From assembly GCA_016875255.1 (NCBI GenBank), contig VGRU01000002.1:1-55350 (forward strand): 55,350 bases of DNA, read 5' to 3'. Under the pieces are notes generated by a model that saw only the letters and a list, made by a program, of their open reading frames with translations, did no database searches and was not told the origin of the DNA. The position numbers and the translations under genes are program-made. This document shows, piece after piece, positions 1 through 8,796 of the stretch (position 1 is its first letter; each line of letters opens with the position of its first letter). Source of the stretch: Deltaproteobacteria bacterium. GTDB lineage: Bacteria; Desulfobacterota; BSN033; UBA1163.

Positions 1-240
1 CCCCTGCCCGATCACATATGCGTCCAGCCTGGCTTTGATCTCCATGGGTTTGGGAACGGTCAACTTTCCGGGAACGAATCTCTCCTCGGTCTCTTCGGCG
101 ATGATCTCATTGCAGAGTTGGATGCATTCGTCACAGATATAGACCGTGGGGCCCGCGATGAGTTTCCTCACCTCGTCCTGGCTCTTACCGCAAAACGAAC
201 AATGCAATACGTTCCCGTAGCTTCCCCCGTTCGATTTCAT
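1..240 (-). CDS. clpX: ATP-dependent Clp protease ATPase subunit ClpX (N-terminal part, cut by window edge)
   Basis: Only the first 80 codons are present; the gene runs off the left edge. The protein opens with the ClpX zinc-binding domain: cysteines 14, 17, 36 and 39 form CSFC and CDEC pairs around the family sequence [14 protein letters not shown]. ClpX is the AAA+ unfoldase that recognises substrates and feeds them to ClpP in the cytoplasm. The ATG at 240 follows a strong AAGGAG-type ribosome site. It lies 30 bp downstream of clpP in the same direction, completing the common tig-clpP-clpX order. The AAA+ domain cannot be checked here. Identification of the family is firm. Confidence 0.95.
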   Translation of the reverse strand, partial: MKSNGGSYGNVLHCSFCGKSQDEVRKLIAGPTVYICDECIQLCNEIIAEETEERFVPGKLTVPKPMEIKARLDAYVIGQG

Positions 241-270
241 CTCCCTCTCCTTTCTGATCTCTCCCCGGAA

Positions 271-870
271 TTAATTCTGAGACCGGACAGGACGCTGGAT
301 GACAACTTCATCAATAATCCCATATTCCTTGGCCTGTTGACCGTTCATATAAAAATCCCGTTCCGTATCGGTGCCAATCCTATCTAACGGCCGGAGGGTA
401 TGTTTTGCCAGGATCGCATTCAATTCTTCCCGGAGTCGAAGAATCTCCTTCGCCTGAATGTCCACATCCGTGGCCTGGCCCTGAAACCCTCCCATGGGTT
501 GATGGATGAGGATCCTCGAATGGGGAAGGGCAAACCGCTTTCCCTTCTCCCCGGCGGATAGAAGAAGGGCCGCAATACTTGCCGCCTGACCCATGCAAAG
601 AGTCGAAACCTTCGGCCGGATATACTGCATGGTATCATAAATGGCCAACCCGGAGGTAACGATCCCTCCGGGAGAATTGATATAGAGATGAACATCCTTG
701 TCCGGATCTTCCGATTCCAGAAAGAGCATCTGGGCAATCACCAGATTGGCCACATCGTCATCGATGGCCGTGCCGACAAAGATGATCCGCTCCTTTAATA
801 GGCGGGAATAGATATCATAAGCCCGCTCCCCCCTTCCGTCCTTCTCGATCACAATCGGTATGAGTGCCAT
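271..870 (-). CDS. clpP: ATP-dependent Clp protease proteolytic subunit ClpP
   Basis: This is the serine protease that forms the 14-mer chamber of ClpXP. Counting from the chosen start, the catalytic triad is Ser98 (in GQAAS), His123 (in [10 protein letters not shown]) and Asp172 (in TERDFYM), all at the family spacing. Length is 199 residues, normal for ClpP. An upstream in-frame ATG at 891 would add seven residues; the internal ATG at 870 is preferred because MALIPIVIE matches the usual N-terminus and an AGGAAGGG site precedes it. It sits between tig and clpX, probably co-transcribed with both. Confidence 0.95.
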   Translation of the reverse strand: MALIPIVIEKDGRGERAYDIYSRLLKERIIFVGTAIDDDVANLVIAQMLFLESEDPDKDVHLYINSPGGIVTSGLAIYDTMQYIRPKVSTLCMGQAASIAALLLSAGEKGKRFALPHSRILIHQPMGGFQGQATDVDIQAKEILRLREELNAILAKHTLRPLDRIGTDTERDFYMNGQQAKEYGIIDEVVIQRPVRSQN

Positions 871-907
871 TTTCCCTTCCTCATCAATCATTCCTGCCTG
901 CTGACAG

Positions 908-2185
908 TTATGAAATATTTGCTTTCTCCAGGAGAAAGTTCAAGGTCTTATCGGTCAGGATCCCCGTTTTTAGTTCGGGGATCAACCCGTTCTTTTCATA
1001 ATATCGTTTCACCACATCAAACTTTTGATGACTTCTCTCTGAAATGGATTGGAGACGTTCGTCCGCCTCCTCATCGGTCACGGCAATCCCTTCCTGGGCG
1101 GCAATCTTTTCAAGGATCAAAAAGGTCCGAACCTGTTTCTGCGCGACTTCCTTATAATCCTCCTGGAGTTTCTCCTCCGGGATATTCAAATTTTTCAGCG
1201 CGATCCCCTGGCTGGCCAATCTCAACTTGGTATCCGAAACAAGGGCCTTGGCCTGCTCCACCACCATGCTCTCAGGTATTTCAAAAGAGTTCGCCTGAAT
1301 CAACTGCTCGATCATCTGATCTTTCAGTTGCCGATCCAGCATCAATTCCTTCTCCTTTTCGATCTCCTCTTTTAATTTGGCCTTTAAATCTTCAAGGGAG
1401 GCGTAATCCCCCAGGTCTTTTGCAAATTCGTCATCCAGGGGAGGAAGAACCTTCTCCTTTATCTCTTTAACCTTAACGAAGAAGGAAACCGTTTTCCCCG
1501 CCCATTTTTTATACCCGTAATCTTCGGGGAAGGGAACCTCTATCTCTTTTTCCTCTTCCTGTTTTAAGCCAATCATCTTTTCTTCCAGGGCAGGGATAAA
1601 ACGCCCGCCTCCAATCTCAACGGTGAAGTCGACCGCCTTCCCCTCTTCTAATGGCTTCTTGTCCATTCTGGCTTCATAATCGATGATGACATGATCTCCG
1701 GACTGGACGGGCCTGGGTTCCGGAACCGTTTTCAACTGGGCGTGGAGATTTTGAAGGCCTTTCAGCCTTTCCTCAACCTCCTCCTCTTTTGCGCTCTCTT
1801 TCTTCCCTTCAATATTTAAACCGGTATAGCCCTCCATTTTGATCTCGGGTTTGACTTCAACAGTGGCTGAATATTGAAAGGGCTTTCCGCTCTCCAACTC
1901 ACCGGGGTCGACCACAGGAGGAGAGACCGGATGGAGATCCTTCTCGGAAAGCGCGGCCGGATAAGTCTCCTGGATCAGCTTCTGAATCACCTCTGACTTG
2001 ACATAATCCTTGAAATGTCTTTCCAATATATCCTTGGGGATTTTGCCTGGTCGGAATCCCTTGATCTTCGCTTGTTTCCCAACTTCCCGGTAGAAAGATT
2101 CGATCTCTTTCGTCACCTGTTCCTGAGGAATTTCAACATTCACCTTCTTCTTGACGGAACTGATCTCTTCAACGGTAATATTCAT
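908..2185 (-). CDS. tig: trigger factor, ribosome-bound chaperone/prolyl isomerase
   Basis: The protein is 425 residues, the usual trigger factor length. The N-terminal ribosome-binding domain carries the signature GFRPGKIP at residues 43-50. An FKBP-type peptidyl-prolyl isomerase domain follows (about 155-245), then the helical C-terminal chaperone domain rich in Lys and Glu. It binds at the ribosome exit tunnel and protects nascent chains. The stop lies 17 bp before the upstream alternative clpP start, so tig, clpP and clpX probably form one operon reading leftward. The region upstream holds repeats and a tRNA cluster rather than another gene. Confidence 0.95.
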   Translation of the reverse strand: MNITVEEISSVKKKVNVEIPQEQVTKEIESFYREVGKQAKIKGFRPGKIPKDILERHFKDYVKSEVIQKLIQETYPAALSEKDLHPVSPPVVDPGELESGKPFQYSATVEVKPEIKMEGYTGLNIEGKKESAKEEEVEERLKGLQNLHAQLKTVPEPRPVQSGDHVIIDYEARMDKKPLEEGKAVDFTVEIGGGRFIPALEEKMIGLKQEEEKEIEVPFPEDYGYKKWAGKTVSFFVKVKEIKEKVLPPLDDEFAKDLGDYASLEDLKAKLKEEIEKEKELMLDRQLKDQMIEQLIQANSFEIPESMVVEQAKALVSDTKLRLASQGIALKNLNIPEEKLQEDYKEVAQKQVRTFLILEKIAAQEGIAVTDEEADERLQSISERSHQKFDVVKRYYEKNGLIPELKTGILTDKTLNFLLEKANIS

Positions 2186-2207
2186 CTATCCACAACCTTT
2201 CTATAAT

Positions 2208-2337
2208 TCAAAAATTCGAAATCTTAATCACGAAATCCGATACAAGCCTGAATTTTCAAAATGTCAATGTCCGAAACAAAGATAATTTTCGAAATTTGAA
2301 TTTTAAATTTGTTTCGGATTTCGATATTCGAATTTCG
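2208..2337. repeat. AT-rich dispersed repeat built from CGAAATCCGAAAC-like words
   Basis: The stretch upstream of tig is made of short words such as GAAATCCGA, TTTCGGATTTCG and TTCGAATTTCGG in both orientations. A very similar stretch lies at about 23820-23950 between metV and metF, and shorter ones near 11990, 25300 and 30550. No coding potential is seen. It resembles the short intergenic filler repeats common in deltaproteobacterial genomes; a function is not evident. Confidence 0.5.
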
Positions 2338-2510
2338 GTATCACTTTAGCATTTTGAAAAAAAGAGTTTTACGAGTCAATTGACCAAAAGATTCATCATA
2401 AAATCCCCCTTAATCCCCCTTTTCCAAAGGGGGAAACCCTTATCTCCTCCCTTTGGCAAAGGGAGGTCGGGAGGGATTTTACAAAGATTTTCAAACCGCT
2501 AAAGTGTTAC
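2338..2510 (-). mobile_element. MITE family 1, copy 1 (full length, 173 bp)
   Basis: Inverted ends read GTATCACTTTAGCATTTTGA on the left and, inverted, GTAACACTTTAGCGGTTTGA on the right. Between them are two G/C-run hairpins (CTCCCTTTG/CAAAGGGAG and CCCCTTTTCC/AAAGGGG). The element is bracketed by an exact 8-bp direct repeat, GAATTTCG at 2330-2337 and 2511-2518. It is the reverse complement of the copy at 30277-30449 with a single base difference that I can find. It encodes no protein, so it would need a transposase supplied elsewhere. Confidence 0.85.
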
Positions 2511-2536
2511 GAATTTCGTAATTCTTCTTTATCAAA

Positions 2537-2623
2537 TGGTGCCGAGGGCGGGACTTGAACCCGCATAGTCTTTCGACCACGAGATCCTAAGTCTCGCGCG
2601 TATGCCAGTTTCGCCACCTCGGC
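2537..2623 (-). tRNA. tRNA-Leu (anticodon UAG)
   Basis: The reverse complement folds as a class II tRNA with acceptor stem GCCGAGG/CCTCGGC, an anticodon loop CTTAGGA giving UAG, a long variable arm and a T arm GGGTTCAAGTCCC. The CCA end is encoded. It heads a cluster of five tRNA genes on the minus strand. Confidence 0.93.
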
Positions 2624-2631
2624 TTAAAAAC

Positions 2632-2707
2632 TGGTGAGCCGTGTAGGAATCGAACCTACAACCTACTGATTAAGAGTCAGTTGCTCTACCAATTGAGCTA
2701 ACGGCTC
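2632..2707 (-). tRNA. tRNA-Lys (anticodon CUU)
   Basis: Cloverleaf with acceptor GAGCCGT/ACGGCTC, D arm AGCTCAATTGGTAGAGC, anticodon loop CTCTTAA giving CUU, T arm with GTTCGATTC, and encoded CCA. It lies 8 bp from tRNA-Leu. Confidence 0.93.
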
Positions 2708-2710
2708 ACT

Positions 2711-2828
2711 CCATTTAAAGATCATTGCAAAATGAACAATTAGCAATGGTCAATTAGCAATTGAACAGCTCGACAAGATTTAATTACATTGCTAACTTTG
2801 CATTGCTAAATTTACAATTTGCAATGTT
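2711..2828. repeat. AT-rich spacer repeat between tRNA genes, copy A
   Basis: This spacer is built of ATTGCTAA, CAATTAGCAATT and GCAATTTGCAATG words and resembles the spacer at 2995-3093 (both contain AGATCATTG, GTCAATTAGC or GATCAATTAGC, and CATTGCTAACTTT in the same order). The two form spaced direct repeats around the tRNA-Arg/tRNA-His pair. No open frame of interest is present. Confidence 0.5.
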
Positions 2829-2835
2829 ATTTGTA

Positions 2836-2912
<77 letters not shown>

Positions 2913-2916
2913 TTTT

Positions 2917-2994
2917 TGGGGTGAGTGAAGGGACTCGAACCCTCGACCACTGGGGCCACAACCCAGTGCTCTATCCGACTGAGCTACACTCACC
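2917..2994 (-). tRNA. tRNA-His (anticodon GUG)
   Basis: Anticodon loop TTGTGGC gives GUG. Acceptor GTGAGTG/CACTCAC is preceded by an encoded G at position -1 opposite discriminator C73, the identity feature of bacterial tRNA-His. CCA is encoded. Confidence 0.93.
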
Positions 2995-3093
2995 ATTAAA
3001 AGATCATTGAAAAATAGCCAATTAACAATGATCAATTAGCAATTAAACAACATTGCTAACTTTCCATTGCTAATTTTGCAATTTGCATTGGTA
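2995..3093. repeat. AT-rich spacer repeat between tRNA genes, copy B
   Basis: Second copy of the ATTGCTAA/CAATTAGCAATT spacer described at 2711-2828, diverged but in the same word order. It separates tRNA-His from the second tRNA-Arg. Confidence 0.5.
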
Positions 3094-3100
3094 CCATCTC

Positions 3101-3177
3101 TGGCGCGCCTGGAGGGATTCGAACCCCCGGCCTACGGATTAGAAGTCCGTAGCTCTATCCATCTGAGCTACAGGCGC
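3101..3177 (-). tRNA. tRNA-Arg (anticodon UCU)
   Basis: Cloverleaf with acceptor GCGCCTG/CAGGCGC, D arm AGCTCAGATGGATAGAGC, anticodon loop CTTCTAA giving UCU, T arm GTTCGAATC and encoded CCA. It is the first gene of the cluster in the direction of transcription. Confidence 0.93.
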
Positions 3178-3387
3178 TTGGCCTATAACTTTATGACTTT
3201 CCTCAATTTTGGTCAAGGCAAATTATAAGATTAAATTTTGCGGGTGTAAAGGGGGTGGATTACCAGTCGGGTAACTTTTTGAAACAAGAAGAGATTTATA
3301 GCCAGGCCGAAATGGGTTTAAAATCAAACAGTTCACTCCTGCCCGTATCTTAGATAAAGTGCTTTTTTAAAGCAAGGCACTTTCCTT

Positions 3388-3762
3388 TTATGAGGCCTCC
3401 TCAAACATCAACTTCAACCCATAGAGGAGCTGGTCTTTGGTAAAAGGCTTGGCCATATAGTAATTGGCGCCTAATTCGTACCCCTTGAACATATCGACAT
3501 CTTCGTTTTTAGCTGTCAGGAGGATGATGGGAATCTCACTGGACTTCGGGTTGGATTTCACCTCTTTGACAACCTCCCAGCCATTCTTATTGGGCATCAT
3601 GACATCGCAGATGATCAGGTCGAACTTGCCTCCCCCGATCTTTTCGATTGCCTTTTGGCCATCTTCAGCCTCTGTCACCTCATATCCCAGCTTGGTCAGA
3701 TGGATTTTTAAAAACTTCCTGATCACCTCTTCATCATCGACGATCAAAATCCGTTTGCTCAT
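3388..3762 (-). CDS. single-domain (CheY-like) response regulator
   Basis: A 124-residue receiver domain with nothing attached. The acidic pocket is D9-D10, the phosphoacceptor is Asp53 (in ICDVMMP), and the switch residues are Thr83 and Lys105 (AKPFT). With no output domain it must act by protein contact or as a phosphotransfer intermediate. Its start overlaps the stop of the upstream histidine kinase by 4 bp (ATGA), so the two are translationally coupled and almost certainly a cognate pair. The regulated process cannot be told from the sequence. Confidence 0.9.
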   Translation of the reverse strand: MSKRILIVDDEEVIRKFLKIHLTKLGYEVTEAEDGQKAIEKIGGGKFDLIICDVMMPNKNGWEVVKEVKSNPKSSEIPIILLTAKNEDVDMFKGYELGANYYMAKPFTKDQLLYGLKLMFEEAS

Positions 3763-5732
3763 GGTTTATTCCTCCATTTTGGAAACTTAATCGTAAAAGT
3801 GGTCCCAACACCTTCTGTGCTTTCAACCTCGATCGTTCCCTCATGTTTTGTGACAATCCGGTAAACGATATTTAATCCGAGACCGGTCCCCTCACCTGTC
3901 TTTTTTGTCGTGAAGAAAGCATCAAAAATCTGGTTGAGATATTTGGGAGGGATTCCAACCCCGCTGTCACTCACTTTTATTTCCACAAAATCCTTCAGTG
4001 ACCGGCTGGAAAGAATCAAGTGCCCCTTTTTCCCATTCATCGCCTGAAATGCGTTGGTCATCAAATTGGTGAACACTTGCTGAATTTCCCCGGGGTTTGC
4101 TTTTATCTTCTCGCCAGGCTGAAATTTTTTGATCACCTCTACAGGAGCGGATTTGGTCGCCAGTTGAACCATCTTCAATGAAGTCTCAAGAATTTCCTGA
4201 GGATCAATGACACTGAGATCCTCCCTCTTGGCGGTTCGTGAGTAGGATCTCAGTCCGTTGACAATCTCACCGATTCTTTTTCCACAGGTCAGGATATCCG
4301 TCAGATAATCCTTATTTTTTAATGGGTCTTCTTCCTCAAGGGCAATCTCAGCCATCCCAATAATCCCGCTCAAAGGGTTATTGATTTCATGGGCCACCCC
4401 TGAAGCCAGGACCCCTATTCCGGCCAGTTTCTCAGATTGGATCAGCTGTTCTTGAAGCCCTTGCTCCTCTGTAACATCTTTGACATATTCAATTAAATAG
4501 AGAAGCTTCCCTTTTTCGTCTGAAACAGGATAAGAAAAGACCTGTTGAACCAATGCTGTTTCTGGGAACTTAAGAATGGCGGAAGCCGGTTGCCGGGTAC
4601 CAAGCGTCATCGACAGAGGACAGCCTTCGCAGGGAGAGGTTCTTTGATAATAGGCCTCGTAGCATTTTCTTCCGATCAGCTCTTGAAAGGTAGTGGAATG
4701 CCTTTCGATAACGGCTTTATTAATACGAAGGATCTCAAAATTCGGAGACTGGATGGAAAGCTGGTCCCTGATGCCGTCAAAGATAGCCTCAAGGTTTCTC
4801 TTGCTCTCAATGATCTTCCTTTCAAGCTTTCTTTTTTCGGTGATATCCCTAAAGATCATCTGGAAGAAGGACTCCTCACCCAGGCCAATCCTTTTGATAG
4901 ATAAATCGGCCTCAAAGAAAGTCCCATCCCTCTTCCTTAATGGGAGATCATCCACCCTTCTTTCTCCTTTTTCAATCACTTCATTCAAATAAATTCTAGC
5001 CTTTTCATTCTCCTCGGGTCTGAATAGGTCGAAGTACCCCTTCTGTAAAAATTCTTCTTTGGCATAATGGGTGACCTTCTCCACCTCCCGATTCACATCT
5101 GCAATCTGTAAGGAAGGATCTTTCAGGATGATAATCCCTTCATTTGCGTTCTCAAAGAGGCCTCGATACTTGTCCTCGGAGATGCTGAGTTCTCGGCGTT
5201 TCTCGCTTGTTAGGGTTTGAACGAGGTATCCGTAGAAGGCCGTCATGATGAAGATAAAGGGGATCCGGAGAGCATAACTGCTCCCATGTTCGGAAATCAA
5301 AAGTCCCCAGGAATAGAGAAGAAATCCATAGAGAAGGGCGGTGGCTCCCCCGATGAACATCAGCAACTTGAAACTTCGACTCATCGAAGCAAAAATGATG
5401 ATCATGAAAAAGACCAGATAAAAATCGGTGACCATCTTCTCTGAAAGATACATTCCGAGCAAGACGACTCCGGTATCCACAATCACCAGCGGATAGAAGA
5501 ATTTTGGATTTGAAAACCACGAACTGGGAAAAAAGGTAATGATCACATTGGAAATGAGATATCCGAAAACAAGAAGATGACTTAGACTGGGGTCAACCAC
5601 CCTCCCCCTGCCGAGAAGGATGAGATAAGAGGTCACAATAATGGCAGTCCATCTGAGGAGCAAAATGATTCTTTTTTTGTCTGGCTTTTTCATGACAAAC
5701 AAGAGAAGCAGCAAAAAATATACCAGAATCAA
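3759..5732 (-). CDS. membrane-anchored PAS histidine kinase
   Basis: The 657-residue protein begins with about six hydrophobic segments (residues 1-175), then a PAS domain (about 185-300, ending FRDITEKRK), a second PAS-like region (about 305-425) with a small Cys pair (CEGC), a HisKA domain with phosphoacceptor His448 (GVAHEINNP), and a HATPase_c domain with N box around 556-565, DSGVGIPP and GEGTGLGL. The membrane part has no recognised ligand domain. It is followed directly by its response regulator partner. The conserved catalytic motifs are intact, so it should be an active kinase. Confidence 0.9.
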   Translation of the reverse strand: MILVYFLLLLLFVMKKPDKKRIILLLRWTAIIVTSYLILLGRGRVVDPSLSHLLVFGYLISNVIITFFPSSWFSNPKFFYPLVIVDTGVVLLGMYLSEKMVTDFYLVFFMIIIFASMSRSFKLLMFIGGATALLYGFLLYSWGLLISEHGSSYALRIPFIFIMTAFYGYLVQTLTSEKRRELSISEDKYRGLFENANEGIIILKDPSLQIADVNREVEKVTHYAKEEFLQKGYFDLFRPEENEKARIYLNEVIEKGERRVDDLPLRKRDGTFFEADLSIKRIGLGEESFFQMIFRDITEKRKLERKIIESKRNLEAIFDGIRDQLSIQSPNFEILRINKAVIERHSTTFQELIGRKCYEAYYQRTSPCEGCPLSMTLGTRQPASAILKFPETALVQQVFSYPVSDEKGKLLYLIEYVKDVTEEQGLQEQLIQSEKLAGIGVLASGVAHEINNPLSGIIGMAEIALEEEDPLKNKDYLTDILTCGKRIGEIVNGLRSYSRTAKREDLSVIDPQEILETSLKMVQLATKSAPVEVIKKFQPGEKIKANPGEIQQVFTNLMTNAFQAMNGKKGHLILSSRSLKDFVEIKVSDSGVGIPPKYLNQIFDAFFTTKKTGEGTGLGLNIVYRIVTKHEGTIEVESTEGVGTTFTIKFPKWRNKP

Positions 5733-5953
5733 TAGGTTGGCAATATTTTACTGTAAATTATTTCTAACTATAAGGAATATTTGGCTTTATCAAAATATGT
5801 CCAGTCTGTGATTTTTTTCCATTTTACCGGAAGGGTGTTCGATTTTTTCCCATTCCATGACATTTTGTGTATTATTAGAAGGGCCCATCCTTTCTGCGTT
5901 GGGTTTATGGTTTGACAGATTACTCCCGCTTTTGAATATTTACCACGCTCTAA

Positions 5954-6346
5954 AGGAAAGTCTTTTCAACCGGCTGTGCAAGGCGAACCCTGATCTATAT
6001 TGGGGCACCGGCAATGGGTGCGTGTGTGTGGTTTGTGACTCAGGCGGGGAATGCCGGGGTGGCCGTAGGTCTCATCATCCTAACCATCTCCCTGGCAGGC
6101 ATGAACCTTTCGGCCTTCTGGAGTCTGCCCATGGACATGAATGTGCAAAAGGCAGGGTTCATCACCGGGATGATGAATACGGGAAGCGCGCTTGCCTCCA
6201 TCGTGGCGCCGGGCGTGACCGGTTATGTGGCTATGTGGTTTGGCTGGACGGCCGCCCTCGGGCTCGGGTCGGTCCTTGCCTTGCTCTCTGCAATAGTCAT
6301 GTACCTCACGTCGCCGAAACTCACATCCAACCGACACAGAACCTGA
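5954..6346 (+). pseudogene. C-terminal remnant of a major facilitator superfamily transporter
   Basis: The reading frame opens after an in-frame stop at 5951 and gives about 130 residues with four hydrophobic segments ending in a short polar tail. The sequence has the character of the last third of an MFS permease (LIYIGAPAMGA, FITGMMNTGSALASIVAPG, a motif typical of TM10-11). The first eight or so membrane segments are absent, and the upstream 200 bp gives no continuation in any frame. An ATG at 6014 exists but the protein could not form a complete transporter. It is most likely a decayed gene end. Confidence 0.65.
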
Positions 6347-6827
6347 AACGACTCGTTGTCACTCAAAAATTCAAGGTATTAAAAAAACTCTCTCCTTGAT
6401 GAAAGCCTTCTGTCTCTCGTTCAATAAATAGTTTAATTCAGTGTTCCGCTTCAGGGCGGGCCCATTTTTTTTTGGATGACACCTTAATTCACACTTGAAG
6501 ACCGATGGACTTTCCTCATGAGAGGTCATGCTAAAAAAATAGACCTGACCCTATTTTTAGTACGCGAACCACGAAAATCTTTAATCCCCCCTCCCCCTTC
6601 GATGGGTAAGGGTGGGGGTGGACATATGAACTTATCCCCCTCACCTCCCGCGGTCGGGTCTAATCGACAATCCTCTCCCACCCAGGGGAGAGGAAGTATC
6701 TGGGAAAAGGTTTATTTTCTGAGCTATTTAAAACACCTCTTCTTCTCTTGACTCAGTCCCTTCTCACAGTTAAGTTAATAAAGGGGGGATTATCACTTCA
6801 TCGTCAATCCAAAATGAGGAGGGCCTT
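6347..6827. other. 480-bp intergenic stretch without a supported gene
   Basis: It holds C- and G-rich runs that pair with each other, for example CCCCTCCCCCTTCGATGGGTA with GGTGGGGGTGGAC near 6585-6625 and CCTCTCCCACCCAGGGGAGAGG near 6674-6695. These resemble the hairpin-rich spacers at 41650-41760 and 50790-50850. Short frames across it have no recognisable product. The last 60 bp provides the leader and GAGGAGG ribosome site for the hydrolase at 6828. Confidence 0.5.
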
Positions 6828-7706
6828 ATGGTCGAAGATTGGTTGGCAAATGCCTATGAAGGAATGTCGAGGAGGCAATTTCTCGCCCGGATGACCGCCA
6901 CAGGGGTCGGCCTGGCTGGTTTCGCAATCGCTGCAAATCCAGTGGCAGGTGAAATCATTACCACTTCAACTGAAGGGCTTACGGTAAAAGAAACCAGAGT
7001 CCCTTCAGGCGATTTTCAGATACCTATCTATGAAGCGAGGCCTTCAGCCGCTGGAAAATACCCGGTCGTGCTGGTGATCCCGGAAATATTCGGAATGCAT
7101 GAACACATGAAGGATGTTACCCGGCGCTTTGCCAGGGAAGGGTTTTTCGCCATCACCTTTGAACCTTATGCACGGGAAGGAGGCGTGCTGCATCTGACCG
7201 ATATCGCAGCCGTCCGAAAAATAGTTGATGTCGTGCCCGATGCAAGAGTCATGGCAGATCTGGACAGCCTGGTCGCTTATGCCTCCCGGCATCCCGCAGG
7301 GAGAGCAGACCGAATCGGCGTCACGGGATTTTGCCGTGGTGGATTATACACCTTTCTCTACGCGGCACATAATCGCGAGGTGAAGGCCGGGGTTGCCTGG
7401 TATGGTCAGCTCCGTCCGGCAAAAACGCCGGGCGTTCGTACGGAAGGACCTTTCGATATCGTCGGGAAAATCCAGGCGCCTATCCTTGGCCTTTACGGGG
7501 AAGCGGATCTGGGCATTCCTGTGGCTGACGTCAAGGAACTGGAGGCAATCTTTAGGGCCGCAGGCAAAACCGCGGAGTTCGTCCTCTACCCGGGAGCTCC
7601 GCACGCTTTTTATGCAGACTATCGGCCGAGCTACCGTCCCGAAGCAGCCAGGGATGCATGGACCCGCTGTATTGCCTGGTTTAATAAGTATCTCAAAGGC
7701 CAATGA
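6828..7706 (+). CDS. Tat-exported dienelactone hydrolase family protein
   Basis: A 292-residue alpha/beta hydrolase. The N-terminus has a twin-arginine signal (SRRQFLARM at 14-22, hydrophobic core 24-37, cleavage probably near ANPVAG), so the enzyme should be exported folded. The dienelactone hydrolase triad is visible: Cys169 in GFCRGG, Asp227 in GEADLGIP and His259 in GAPHAF, with Glu86 in PEIFG where the family has its gating glutamate. Such enzymes hydrolyse lactone or ester bonds; the substrate is not evident. A GAGGAGG site precedes the ATG. It stands alone between a transporter remnant and tRNA-Pro. Confidence 0.9.
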   Translation: MVEDWLANAYEGMSRRQFLARMTATGVGLAGFAIAANPVAGEIITTSTEGLTVKETRVPSGDFQIPIYEARPSAAGKYPVVLVIPEIFGMHEHMKDVTRRFAREGFFAITFEPYAREGGVLHLTDIAAVRKIVDVVPDARVMADLDSLVAYASRHPAGRADRIGVTGFCRGGLYTFLYAAHNREVKAGVAWYGQLRPAKTPGVRTEGPFDIVGKIQAPILGLYGEADLGIPVADVKELEAIFRAAGKTAEFVLYPGAPHAFYADYRPSYRPEAARDAWTRCIAWFNKYLKGQ

Positions 7707-7881
7707 ACATCTAAGAAATGCCGTTGAATGCTTTAAATCCTCTGCCTGTTTTTTTCCAATCCGCACTCCGCAATTGGATGGGCTAACTTTCCAAGGGGGG
7801 ACTCCGTTCTTTTCTTAATCTTTATTGACTTTATTTCAATATTTCAGGAACGTCCCGTATTTGCCCTTAATTGTTAATGAA

Positions 7882-7959
7882 TGGTCGGGGCGAGCCGATT
7901 TGAACGGCCGACCTCCTGCTCCCAAGGCAGGCGCGCTAACCAGGCTGCGCTACGCCCCG
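7882..7959 (-). tRNA. tRNA-Pro (anticodon UGG)
   Basis: Cloverleaf with acceptor CGGGGCG/CGCCCCG, D arm with AGCGCAGCCTGGTTAGCGC, anticodon loop CTTGGGA giving UGG, T arm GTTCAAATC and encoded CCA. It follows rph-rdgB in the same direction. Confidence 0.92.
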
Positions 7960-8057
7960 ACATTTAAAAATCCCAATCACCAAATCCCAGGATCCAAATA
8001 GATTCCAATTGGTCAATATCCAAATGATACTGGTTTCAAATTGTTTCAAAAAACATT

Positions 8058-8127
8058 GTCATTCCGGCGAAAGCCGGAATCCAGTTTTTTCAAGGCCTTC
8101 TGGATACCGGATCAAGTCCGGTATGAC
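8058..8127. repeat. paired-hairpin intergenic repeat (GTCATTCCGGCGAAAGCCGGAAT family)
   Basis: Two small hairpins face each other: GTCATTCCGGCGAAAGCCGGAA and its counterpart ending CCGGATCAAGTCCGGTATGAC, joined through CCAGTTTTTT. Related copies lie at 22795-22854, 30251-30502 (split by a MITE), 48708-48817 and a half copy at 29955-29971. The outer arms GTCAT/ATGAC pair. It resembles widely distributed short palindromic intergenic repeats. Confidence 0.7.
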
Positions 8128-8182
8128 ATCAAAAGGAGTTTATGGACGAACTCTAATTAACACATTTTCCGATAGATTCCCA

Positions 8183-8782
8183 TCACCTTTTAGTCAGTTT
8201 CCACTTTAAAACCTTTCTCAACTTCCTCAAGGCCTTGCCTCGATGGCTCACTCTGTTTTTCTCCTCGAGGCTGAGTTGAGCCATTGTCTTTCCATATTGG
8301 GGAAGGATGAAGATGGGGTCATATCCAAATCCCCTTTTCCCAGCCTCTTTAAACCCGATTCTTCCTCTACACGATCCCTCGGTCACCGCTTCTCTCCCGT
8401 CCGGCGATACCATCGCCATGACGCATTTAAACCCTGCCCCCCTCTTTGAAATCGGAACGCCTTCCAATTCTTTGAGGAGCTTCTTCCGGTTCTCCTGATC
8501 CGATGCCCTGATCCCTGCATAACGGGCGGAATAGACGCCGGGTTTCCCGGCCAACGCATCTACTTCCAATCCCGAATCATCCGCTATGGTTAGCTTTCCG
8601 AAAAATTGAGAATAGAACCGGGCTTTCTTCAGCCCATTTTCAGCAAAACTCTCTCCATCCTCCTCAACGTTAGGAATATTCTTAAAATCATTAAGACCGT
8701 GTAGTTGAATGGACAAACCTCTCAGGATGCCTCGTATCTCCCTCAGCTTACCCTTGTTTTTCGTAGCTACGATGATGTCCAA
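8183..8782 (-). CDS. rdgB: XTP/dITP diphosphatase (RdgB/HAM1 family)
   Basis: The 199-residue protein starts with the family motif IVATKNKGKLREI and carries DDSGLEVDAL, PGVYSARYAG, GFGYDPIF and the C-terminal SHRGKAL substrate-binding motif. It hydrolyses non-canonical purine triphosphates (ITP, XTP) to monophosphates and keeps them out of DNA and RNA. The best start is a TTG at 8782, since no ATG or GTG is available before the first motif; the GGGAGG site is about 20 bp upstream, at the end of rph. It lies 14 bp after rph, a common pairing. Confidence 0.93.
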   Translation of the reverse strand: MDIIVATKNKGKLREIRGILRGLSIQLHGLNDFKNIPNVEEDGESFAENGLKKARFYSQFFGKLTIADDSGLEVDALAGKPGVYSARYAGIRASDQENRKKLLKELEGVPISKRGAGFKCVMAMVSPDGREAVTEGSCRGRIGFKEAGKRGFGYDPIFILPQYGKTMAQLSLEEKNRVSHRGKALRKLRKVLKWKLTKR

Positions 8783-8796
8783 TCTCTTGTGAGTAA

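Noticed and set aside
2208..2337. The CGAAATCCGAAAC-rich stretch considered as a MITE end or promoter array
   Set aside because: It lacks consistent boundaries or inverted ends and similar filler occurs at many gaps.
6518..6751. A 77-codon frame between the MFS remnant and the hydrolase
   Set aside because: It runs through C/G-run hairpin repeats, is Pro/Gly/Ser rich and has no start signal.
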